NCBI GenBank assembly: GCA_934153655.1
Contig: CAKPFH010000058.1
Coordinates: forward strand, 1-5,625
DNA: 5,625 nucleotides
Direction of reading: 5' to 3'
DNA from: an uncultured Bacilli bacterium
GTDB taxonomy: Bacteria > Bacillota_I > Bacilli_A > RF39 > UBA660
Positions within the stretch are counted from its first letter, which is position 1; every line of letters begins with the position of its first letter. Shown here in pieces: positions 1 to 4,773 of the stretch. Below the pieces are notes generated by a model. That model saw only the letters and a program-made list of their open reading frames with translations, was not told the origin of the DNA and made no database searches. The translations under genes and the position numbers were made by a program.

Positions 1-83
1 TAGATATTTCTACCCCCCCCCCATGTAAAGTTTTGTAAAGTTAGAGATTGATTTATTGTAAAGTAATTATCTAATTTATTCAT
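1..83 (-). CDS. N-terminal fragment of an unidentified protein with an in-frame poly-G tract
   Basis: The reading frame starts at the ATG whose complement is at 81-83 and stays open for 27 codons to the left edge, so only the N-terminus is visible. It begins MNKLDNYFTINQ and runs into Trp-Gly-Gly-Gly-Arg-Asn-Ile at residues 21-27. I do not recognise the family. The gene call rests mainly on its upstream signals: an AAAGGAG ribosome binding site 9 nt before the ATG, and a well-formed promoter at 144-172. The Trp-Gly run is encoded by ten consecutive G (13-22 on the given strand). One G fewer also leaves the frame open to the edge, while one G more puts a TAG directly after the tract. The length shown may therefore be one of several phase states, or a sequencing error could be present. 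It is divergent from the NUDIX gene. Confidence 0.55.
   Translation of the reverse strand, partial: MNKLDNYFTINQSLTLQNFTWGGGRNI
13..22. repeat. Homopolymeric C10/G10 tract
   Basis: Ten consecutive C on the given strand (G on the coding strand of the left-edge gene) stand alone in a very AT-rich window. Long G tracts are established slippage-prone contingency sites in several bacteria. Here the tract lies about 60-70 nt after a start codon, where a length change would switch the reading frame. A homopolymer sequencing error is the main alternative. Confidence 0.9.
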
Positions 84-92
84 GAAAATCAA

Positions 93-99
93 CTCCTTT
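93..99 (-). promoter_or_regulatory. Shine-Dalgarno site of the left-edge gene
   Basis: AAAGGAG on the minus strand lies 9 nt upstream of the ATG at 83-81. It is close to the consensus and is the main reason for treating this short open frame as a real gene start. Confidence 0.75.
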
Positions 100-143
100 T
101 TAATTTTTTATTATTTTGTACTTTTTATTCTTATTACTCTTTA

Positions 144-172
144 ATGATATCAAATAATTTTTAAATTTTCAA
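144..172 (-). promoter_or_regulatory. Sigma-A type promoter of the left-edge gene
   Basis: On the minus strand, TTGAAA (172-167) and TATCAT (149-144) are separated by exactly 17 nt. TGA precedes the -10 box, giving an extended -10 element. Transcription would start near position 137, leaving a leader of roughly 54 nt before the ATG. The match is good even after allowing for AT-rich background. Confidence 0.65.
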
Positions 173-214
173 GTCATTTTATATAAAACTATATCTTATT
201 TTTATAAATTAAGT

Positions 215-220
215 TATAAT
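215..220 (+). promoter_or_regulatory. Putative -10 box of the NUDIX gene
   Basis: A perfect TATAAT lies 7 nt before the ATG at 228. No convincing -35 hexamer is present at 15-18 nt spacing (192-197 reads TATCTT). The expected start point is about 227-228, at the start codon itself, so the transcript would have little or no leader. AT-rich background lowers the confidence. Confidence 0.45.
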
Positions 221-227
221 TATCTTG

Positions 228-794
228 ATGTGTATGAAAGAATTAATAGAAAATTATAAACCAATTAATATGCAAGAAGAAAAAGATAAAGAAGTTATCT
301 TAGAATATCTTAGTTATTTTGATAATCTTTTAACAAGAGATAATAACTTTGCTCATTTTACTAGTAGTGCTTTTATTGTTAATCAAGATTATACTAAGGT
401 ATTGATGGCTTATCATAATATATATAAGTCATATGCTTGGTTAGGTGGACATATGGATGGGATTAAAGATCCTTTAAAAGTTGCCATTAAAGAAGCAGAA
501 GAAGAAAGTAGCATAACTAACTTAGAATTAATTACAAATGATATTATTAGTTTAGATGTAATAGAAGTAGTAGGTCATTTTAAAAGAAATAAATGGATTA
601 CTCCTCATGTTCATTTAAATGTTACTTATTTATTTAAAGCAAATGATTATGATTTTATTAAAGAAAAATTAGATGAAAATTCAAGTGTGAAGTGGCTTCC
701 AATTGCTAATATAGATGACTTTGTAAGTGAAGAAAACATGTTAGTAATTTATCATAAGATAATTGATAAAATGGAAAAACTTATTAAAAAATAA
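228..794 (+). CDS. NUDIX-family hydrolase
   Basis: This is a cytosolic protein of about 188 residues, a usual size for single-domain NUDIX enzymes, which hydrolyse nucleoside diphosphates linked to another moiety; the substrate cannot be predicted. Numbering from the ATG at 228, the domain begins near residue 45. The NUDIX box spans about 74-96: Gly-Gly-His-Met-Asp-Gly, then KEAEEE, which corresponds to the REuxEE metal-binding helix. The box is non-canonical: Arg is replaced by Lys, the final Gly by Ser, and the upstream Glu by Lys. The three metal-ligand glutamates (89, 92, 93) are kept, so activity is plausible. The start is uncertain: TTG at 225, ATG at 228 and ATG at 234 are all in frame. 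None has a Shine-Dalgarno site, and I chose 228 because it coincides with the expected transcription start. The stop codon lies in the first arm of the shared terminator. The family call is solid; the specificity is unknown. Confidence 0.85.
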   Translation: MCMKELIENYKPINMQEEKDKEVILEYLSYFDNLLTRDNNFAHFTSSAFIVNQDYTKVLMAYHNIYKSYAWLGGHMDGIKDPLKVAIKEAEEESSITNLELITNDIISLDVIEVVGHFKRNKWITPHVHLNVTYLFKANDYDFIKEKLDENSSVKWLPIANIDDFVSEENMLVIYHKIIDKMEKLIKK

Positions 795-815
795 AAAGGC
801 TTTTTTAGTCTTTTT
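793..815 (+). terminator. Terminator between the convergent NUDIX and PBP genes
   Basis: AAAAAGGC (793-800) pairs with GTCTTTTT (808-815) around a 7-nt loop. The stem has eight pairs including one G-U, and T-rich sequence follows. Read on the minus strand, the G-U pair becomes an A-C mismatch, but the tail there (TTTTTATTTTTT) is richer in T, so the site may serve both genes. The stop codons of NUDIX (792-794) and PBP (816-814) both fall at the stem. Confidence 0.7.
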
Positions 816-2763
816 AATTTAGGAAATAATTACTTACTCTTTGAATAACTAATTTATTAAAGGGATAGATATAACTACTAGTTTTATTTTTATAGCTTAT
901 ATTAGGACTAGTAATTGCTATTACAGTATTTGGATTATTACTAGGAAAATAAGTTGCAAATGAGGTTGAAATAGTTTCAGTTTCATATTTTCCATCTAAA
1001 TTGCTATCAACAAATGTTTCACTTGTTCCTGTTTTACCACTTGGATTTAGATTTAAATTAACATACCCATAACCTGTTCCATTTGTCATAACCATTTTTA
1101 AACCAAGTCTTACCCGATTTAGATAACTTTCTTTAATATCAAGAGTATTTAAAATATTAGGTTCATATTCTAAAACTATTGTTTCTTTATCCTTTACATA
1201 TTTAAGTAAGTGCATTTCATATCTTTTACCAGTTGAAAGAGTTGACATATACTGATTTATTTGTAAATTAGTATATGTGTCATATTGCCCAATTGAAAGA
1301 TTCATCAAAAGTCCTACGTTTTTAGTTTTACCCATATAACCAATTGATTCATTCGATAGTTCAATTCCTGTTTTTACTCCCAGTCCAAACATATGATAAT
1401 AATTTCTATATGTATCAAAGGCTGTATCATTTATATATAAAGGCATATCATAGTTATAAACTCCTCCTCCCACTCTAATTGCAATTTTAAATTGATAAAC
1501 ATTACTACTTTTATACAAAGCTTCTAAATCATTGATATAACCCATGGTATAAATAGAACATTTTTTAGGAGTTGCTTTTATTTTAATACATTCATCCCTC
1601 ATAACCTCGCCTATTTTTAATTTATTTTCATTGTATCCTACTAAAATACTGGCTCCCTTAACAACCGAACCAGGTGTCATGGTATCAGTGATAACTCCTA
1701 TACTATAATCACTTATTTTATCTAAATTTATTCTTTTTCCAACCATTGCTAATACTTCTCCACTATTTGGATTAGTAATAGATAAATATGATCTATCAAA
1801 GTACTTAGTATTAATACCTGACTTACTTTTACTTAATTCTTCGCTTAAAACATTTTCAGCATATTCTTGTAGTTTTATATCAATTGTTAAATATAAATCT
1901 TTTCCCATATGTCCTTCTTTAATTAAAAAATACTCTCCATTTACTAATTTATAAGTATCTCTTTCACTTTTTAAATAAGTATCATACACATACTCTAAAT
2001 TAGTTAAACCAACTGTATCATCTAAACTATAACCTTTTTCTAAATATTCATTTTTCTTTTCATATGGAATACTTCCTGTACTTCCTAAGATACTTTTAAA
2101 AGTATCATTATAAGGATAATATCTATCATACATATACTTAGTATTAAAACCTGATAAATAAGTATTACTCTCTGAAAAATAAGCAAATTCTTCAATACTT
2201 GCATCTTTTTTAATAATTTTATCTTGATAAGAATAACCATTATTCATAAGAAAATACAAATAAATTGCTTTTTTATCATTATCATCATAAATATTTAAAT
2301 CATCATCACTAACTAAATCTTTTTTAATTTTATAAAAAGAATTATCACTTATTTTTCTTTTTTTATAGTTTTCTAAATCTAGTTTATTAACTCTTTTTTT
2401 AATTTCATTATCATGCTCTAATAAATAAAAATCTTTTAAATAAGAATTAGTTAATTTAGAATAATCAAGTTCTATATGATCTTTTATTTTATAAGCAAGA
2501 CTAATTAATTCTTTATTTGTTAAATTATTATTATTTTTAAAATAAATAACTGGTACTAATCTATTATCAACAATTATATTACCAGATGTATCATATATTC
2601 TTCCTCTTGGTAATTCATCTCCTTTTACTTCTTTTTCCGTTAATTTTAAAAGTTTTTCTTGATAATAATCTAGTTTTACTACTTGTAAATAATAAATTCT
2701 TGTAATTATTATAAAAAATGATAAGTACATCAAAATATTTAAAAAATTTATTTTTTTTAGCAT
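814..2763 (-). CDS. Class B penicillin-binding protein (peptidoglycan D,D-transpeptidase)
   Basis: This is a complete 649-residue monofunctional transpeptidase that cross-links peptidoglycan stems on the outer face of the membrane. It has a short basic N-terminus and one membrane anchor (about residues 6-28). The dimerisation/linker domain carries the conserved RGRIYDTSGN segment (53-62) and a VGLTNLEYVYD segment (251-261). The catalytic domain spans about 290-649. All three active-site motifs are present: SVVK at 366-369 (nucleophile Ser366, Lys369), SSN at 419-421 and KTG at 577-579. There is no PASTA domain and no glycosyltransferase domain. The length fits PBP2/PBP2b-like proteins of Bacilli. 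I cannot tell an elongation enzyme (PBP2 type) from a divisome enzyme (FtsI type), so I give no symbol. The N-terminal half is rich in Lys, Asn and Asp, as expected from base composition. An AAGGGTGA-type ribosome binding site supports this start. The gene is convergent with NUDIX and divergent from the 88-residue gene. Confidence 0.95.
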   Translation of the reverse strand: MLKKINFLNILMYLSFFIIITRIYYLQVVKLDYYQEKLLKLTEKEVKGDELPRGRIYDTSGNIIVDNRLVPVIYFKNNNNLTNKELISLAYKIKDHIELDYSKLTNSYLKDFYLLEHDNEIKKRVNKLDLENYKKRKISDNSFYKIKKDLVSDDDLNIYDDNDKKAIYLYFLMNNGYSYQDKIIKKDASIEEFAYFSESNTYLSGFNTKYMYDRYYPYNDTFKSILGSTGSIPYEKKNEYLEKGYSLDDTVGLTNLEYVYDTYLKSERDTYKLVNGEYFLIKEGHMGKDLYLTIDIKLQEYAENVLSEELSKSKSGINTKYFDRSYLSITNPNSGEVLAMVGKRINLDKISDYSIGVITDTMTPGSVVKGASILVGYNENKLKIGEVMRDECIKIKATPKKCSIYTMGYINDLEALYKSSNVYQFKIAIRVGGGVYNYDMPLYINDTAFDTYRNYYHMFGLGVKTGIELSNESIGYMGKTKNVGLLMNLSIGQYDTYTNLQINQYMSTLSTGKRYEMHLLKYVKDKETIVLEYEPNILNTLDIKESYLNRVRLGLKMVMTNGTGYGYVNLNLNPSGKTGTSETFVDSNLDGKYETETISTSFATYFPSNNPNTVIAITSPNISYKNKTSSYIYPFNKLVIQRVSNYFLN

Positions 2764-2767
2764 AACT

Positions 2768-2774
2768 CACCCTT
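2768..2774 (-). promoter_or_regulatory. Ribosome binding site of the PBP gene
   Basis: AAGGGTG, followed by A, lies 4 nt upstream of the ATG. The GGTGA part matches the distal half of the AGGAGGTGAT consensus, like the site before the neighbouring 88-residue gene. It fixes the PBP start at 2763. Confidence 0.6.
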
Positions 2775-2782
2775 ATTATTGT

Positions 2783-2812
2783 TTGTATTTTTTTTAAAAA
2801 TATGAATATATT
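2783..2812 (+). promoter_or_regulatory. Weak candidate promoter of the 88-residue gene
   Basis: TTGTAT (2783-2788) and TATATT (2807-2812) are separated by 18 nt in the 63-bp gap between two divergent genes. A promoter for each gene must lie in or near this gap. The hexamers are imperfect and the background is AT-rich. I saw no better candidate for the PBP direction. Confidence 0.35.
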
Positions 2813-2826
2813 TAATTAGGTGATTT

Positions 2827-3093
2827 ATGCAAGATTTTATTATAAGTAATTATATAAGTAAATTAGATAAGAATAGTATTACCTATTTTGCTTTAAAAAA
2901 TGATATTAGGTTAAATGATAATGAATTAGATTATGTTTATAAAACTATAAAGAATGATTATAAAATATTATTAAGTAATAATTATGAAAGTGTTTTTAAT
3001 GAATCTAGAAATAAGTTAAGTTTAGAAAACTATGATAAGTTATATAAATTATATTTAGTTTACAGGAAGATGTATGAAGGTTTTTTAAATTAA
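2827..3093 (+). CDS. Small hypothetical protein, possibly DUF2624-like
   Basis: This 88-residue soluble protein has no signal peptide, membrane segment or cysteine. It looks largely helical, with charged and hydrophobic residues alternating. The layout is a Lys-Leu-Asp-Lys-Asn-Ser-Ile-Thr segment near residues 12-19, then a helix with Leu-Asn-Asp-Asn-Glu-Leu (29-34), and a C-terminal helix rich in Tyr and Leu (about 65-85). This recalls from memory the DUF2624 (YqfT-like) proteins of Bacilli, whose function is unknown; the resemblance is weak. The ATG follows AGGTGAT, a seven-base match to the anti-Shine-Dalgarno complement, only 2 nt upstream in that alignment. Coding is supported by this site, by AT-rich codon use like its neighbours, and by its fit into an otherwise empty gap. 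It is divergent from PBP and convergent with the 3D-domain gene. Confidence 0.75.
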   Translation: MQDFIISNYISKLDKNSITYFALKNDIRLNDNELDYVYKTIKNDYKILLSNNYESVFNESRNKLSLENYDKLYKLYLVYRKMYEGFLN

Positions 3094-3115
3094 AAAAACT
3101 GGATAATTCCAGTTT
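3092..3115 (-). terminator. Intrinsic terminator of the 3D-domain gene
   Basis: On the minus strand AAACTGGA (3115-3108) pairs perfectly with TCCAGTTT (3103-3096) around a 4-nt loop. The T tract runs through 3098-3092. The TAA stop of the 3D gene (3116-3114) overlaps the first arm. In the plus direction the hairpin is followed by AATAACC with no T run, so it should work poorly for the 88-residue gene. Confidence 0.85.
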
Positions 3116-3902
3116 AATAACCTCTTCTTAATAATTCAAATGTTGCAGTTGGTCTACCAAAACTTGCTGCATCTTTTTCACTTTTATATAAAAGATCAAA
3201 GTAAGAATGTTTACCCTCAGCAAAGCCAATCATACCACCTCGATCAAGAACAATAGCAAGAATTGGTTCAGAAAAAATACTTAGTCCTGATATTCTTATA
3301 ATACTTCCAAAAGGAATACTTTTATCGGCTGCAACTATTCTAATATTACCAAATGTTGGATCATTATAGTAAATATTTCCATCCATTACATACTGTCCAC
3401 TTGCAGTTCTTCCTGATGTGCAACCATAGCAATCTGGTCCATAAGCTGTCATTTTTCCAACATAAGTTTCTAGTACTTCAATAGTTTCCAAAACAGCAAG
3501 ATTTGGTTTATATTCACCCTTAATGGTAACATCATTAGGTTTTATTTCTTCTTGTTTAGGTTCTTCCTTAACTTCTTCAATAATTTCTTGTTTTGGTTCT
3601 TCTTTAACAACTTCTTTTATTTCTTCTTTAACCTCAACTTTAGTTTCTTCTTTAGTTTCAGTTTTAACTTCTACTTTTTCTTTTACTTGTTCACTTTCAG
3701 GTTTTTCTTCAACATCTAAATTTATTTTATCTTCTTTTTCTGTTAATAAAGAAGAAGCTAAACTAGTTGAAATTAAAACCATTTTATTAGTCGTTGTTTT
3801 AGTTGAAGTAGGATTTATTTTTAAAGATAAATATCCTCCGGCAACTATAATTACTAAGGATATTACTAATCCCTTAAATACATTGTTTAAAAATTTGTTC
3901 AT
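3114..3902 (-). CDS. Membrane-anchored 3D-domain protein (putative peptidoglycan lytic enzyme)
   Basis: This 262-residue envelope protein has a basic N-terminus and one hydrophobic segment (about residues 11-27), either an uncleaved anchor or a signal peptide. A long Lys/Glu/Val-rich spacer follows (about 54-130), including two copies of VKEEPKQE (99-106 and 111-118). The C-terminal 3D domain spans about 145-262. Its conserved landmarks are MTAYGPDCYGCTSGRTASG (151-169), AADKSIPFG (191-199), the VLDRGG segment with Asp220, and YFDLLY with Asp236. Asp193, Asp220 and Asp236 are the likely three aspartates that name the domain. The fold is a double-psi beta barrel related to MltA; some members, such as the B. 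subtilis Sps/YuiC type, cut glycan strands. Muralytic activity is inferred here. The spacer would let the domain reach into the wall. An AAGGAG site 5 nt upstream and a strong promoter fix the start. The gene is transcribed as a single unit. Confidence 0.9.
   Translation of the reverse strand: MNKFLNNVFKGLVISLVIIVAGGYLSLKINPTSTKTTTNKMVLISTSLASSLLTEKEDKINLDVEEKPESEQVKEKVEVKTETKEETKVEVKEEIKEVVKEEPKQEIIEEVKEEPKQEEIKPNDVTIKGEYKPNLAVLETIEVLETYVGKMTAYGPDCYGCTSGRTASGQYVMDGNIYYNDPTFGNIRIVAADKSIPFGSIIRISGLSIFSEPILAIVLDRGGMIGFAEGKHSYFDLLYKSEKDAASFGRPTATFELLRRGY
3549..3608 (-). repeat. 24-bp direct repeat in the spacer of the 3D-domain gene
   Basis: Two 24-bp copies at 3549-3572 and 3585-3608 differ at two positions and are 36 bp apart. 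They encode the two VKEEPKQE segments. They lie in a longer pyrimidine-rich (plus strand) Glu/Lys-coding stretch from about 3545 to 3740, which could change length by recombination without disturbing the catalytic domain. Confidence 0.8.
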
Positions 3903-3907
3903 AAATT

Positions 3908-3913
3908 CTCCTT
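3908..3913 (-). promoter_or_regulatory. Ribosome binding site of the 3D-domain gene
   Basis: AAGGAG on the minus strand lies 5 nt upstream of the ATG at 3902. It is one of the strongest sites in the window and confirms this start. Confidence 0.8.
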
Positions 3914-3924
3914 GTATGTATATG

Positions 3925-3953
3925 ATTATACCATATTTTTTATGACATTACAA
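3925..3953 (-). promoter_or_regulatory. Sigma-A type extended -10 promoter of the 3D-domain gene
   Basis: On the minus strand TTGTAA (3953-3948) and a perfect TATAAT (3930-3925) are separated by exactly 17 nt. TGG precedes the -10 box, forming an extended -10 element. Transcription would start near 3918, giving a leader of only about 15 nt that holds the ribosome binding site. It lies directly downstream of the sortase terminator, so the 3D gene is independent of the sortase gene. Confidence 0.8.
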
Positions 3954-3958
3954 CCGGT

Positions 3959-3991
3959 AAAAAAAGGAATAAATTATTCATCTATTCCTTT
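3959..3991 (-). terminator. Intrinsic terminator of the sortase gene
   Basis: On the minus strand AAAGGAATA (3991-3983) pairs with TATTCCTTT (3971-3963) around an 11-nt loop, with an unbroken T tract through 3965-3959. The first arm lies inside the last sortase codons and the TAA stop (3976-3974) lies in the loop, so terminating RNA and coding sequence overlap. Confidence 0.8.
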
Positions 3992-4720
3992 ATTACTAAT
4001 TTCTTTAAATGCTAGAATTAAATATTTTTTCTTATATTTTAAATAATCTTTATGCGTACTACATGTTTGAAGCAATAATATATTAGTATCATTATTTAAA
4101 TCTACATCAAGATTAAACATAGATTTATTTTTTAACATATTAAGATGTTCTAAATAACTAGAATCTTCAAAGTTTACTTTCATATATGAATAATCAGTCG
4201 GTTCAACAAAGACAGAGAATATTTCATAAGTTCTAATTCTTTCTTTACTTGTAACAATAACGTATTTATGATCATCTAAATAAGATTTATCATAATAATT
4301 TTCAAGTATTTTAAAAGGCATTTCTATTCTTTTATCATTATGACCATAAATAAGTAATTTTTTACTAGTATTAATATTAACTCGGTAATCCAAAAAAATT
4401 GAACCCATAATATTATATTCTTTATTAGGTAAACGTCTTAAATAATAGTTATTATCACTTCCTTGAACAACTGGTACTTTATAATCTGTATTAAGAATTT
4501 CAAGTGTTCCTTTAACATCTTCATTATTATATTCTTTTTGTAACTTTTCTACTTCATTTTCTTTAATAACAGATACTTCTTCCTCTTTAACCTCTGTATT
4601 ACTTGGTTCTAGAACATAATTATTATTGAAAGCATTTAAAGTTTCATACCTATTTAATAAAATTAAACTAAGCAAAGTAAGAAAAGATAAAATACATAAT
4701 AAATATTTATATTTTTTCAT
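3974..4720 (-). CDS. Class B sortase
   Basis: This 248-residue membrane-anchored cysteine transpeptidase joins surface proteins carrying a sorting signal to peptidoglycan. One hydrophobic segment near the N-terminus (about residues 6-22) anchors it with the catalytic domain outside. An acidic linker (about 40-68) precedes the sortase domain (about 75-242). Class B traits are GSIFLDYRVN (106-115), IYGHND with catalytic His127 (124-129), and LQTCS with catalytic Cys220 (217-221). Ten residues after the Cys, where S. aureus SrtB has its catalytic Arg, the protein has Lys-Lys-Lys (230-232), and no Arg is close by; this is unusual. I start at the ATG at 4720, preceded by AGGGGGT. An ATG further upstream would translate the terminator hairpin. 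The PPQTG protein encoded 53 bp upstream is the likely substrate. No separate promoter is visible. Confidence 0.92.
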   Translation of the reverse strand: MKKYKYLLCILSFLTLLSLILLNRYETLNAFNNNYVLEPSNTEVKEEEVSVIKENEVEKLQKEYNNEDVKGTLEILNTDYKVPVVQGSDNNYYLRRLPNKEYNIMGSIFLDYRVNINTSKKLLIYGHNDKRIEMPFKILENYYDKSYLDDHKYVIVTSKERIRTYEIFSVFVEPTDYSYMKVNFEDSSYLEHLNMLKNKSMFNLDVDLNNDTNILLLQTCSTHKDYLKYKKKYLILAFKEISNKGIDE

Positions 4721-4723
4721 GTT

Positions 4724-4730
4724 ACCCCCT
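4724..4730 (-). promoter_or_regulatory. Ribosome binding site that sets the sortase start
   Basis: AGGGGGT on the minus strand differs from the AGGAGGT consensus by one base and lies 3 nt upstream of the ATG at 4720. The spacing is short. The in-frame ATG at 4756 lies in the loop of the terminator and has no such site, so the shorter protein is preferred. Confidence 0.65.
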
Positions 4731-4739
4731 ATTCTTTTT

Positions 4740-4767
4740 AAAAAAGGACAAACCAAGTTGTCCTTTT
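4740..4767 (-). terminator. Terminator between the surface-protein gene and the sortase gene
   Basis: On the minus strand AAAAGGACAA (4767-4758) pairs perfectly with TTGTCCTTTT (4751-4742) around a 6-nt loop, and six T run through 4745-4740. The hairpin sits 6 nt after the surface-protein stop and about 20 nt before the sortase start. It may act as a partial terminator that lowers sortase expression relative to its substrate. Confidence 0.8.
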
Positions 4768-4773
4768 ATATTG

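Noticed and set aside
3078..3099. AT-only inverted repeat at the end of the 88-residue gene
   Set aside because: T-run, A-run pairing is expected in such AT-rich DNA, and it overlaps the T tract of the better GC-containing terminator on the other strand.
3523..3945. Plus-strand open frame of 140 codons rich in Ser, Thr and Leu
   Set aside because: It is the antisense of the Glu/Lys-rich spacer and N-terminus of the 3D-domain gene. The low-complexity composition is what that antisense predicts, and the other strand has a clear domain, ribosome binding site and promoter.
4721..4756. N-terminal extension of the sortase by 12 residues from an upstream ATG
   Set aside because: The extension would be encoded by the terminator loop, second arm and ribosome binding site. 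The ATG at 4720 has its own AGGGGGT site and gives a normal basic start before the membrane segment.
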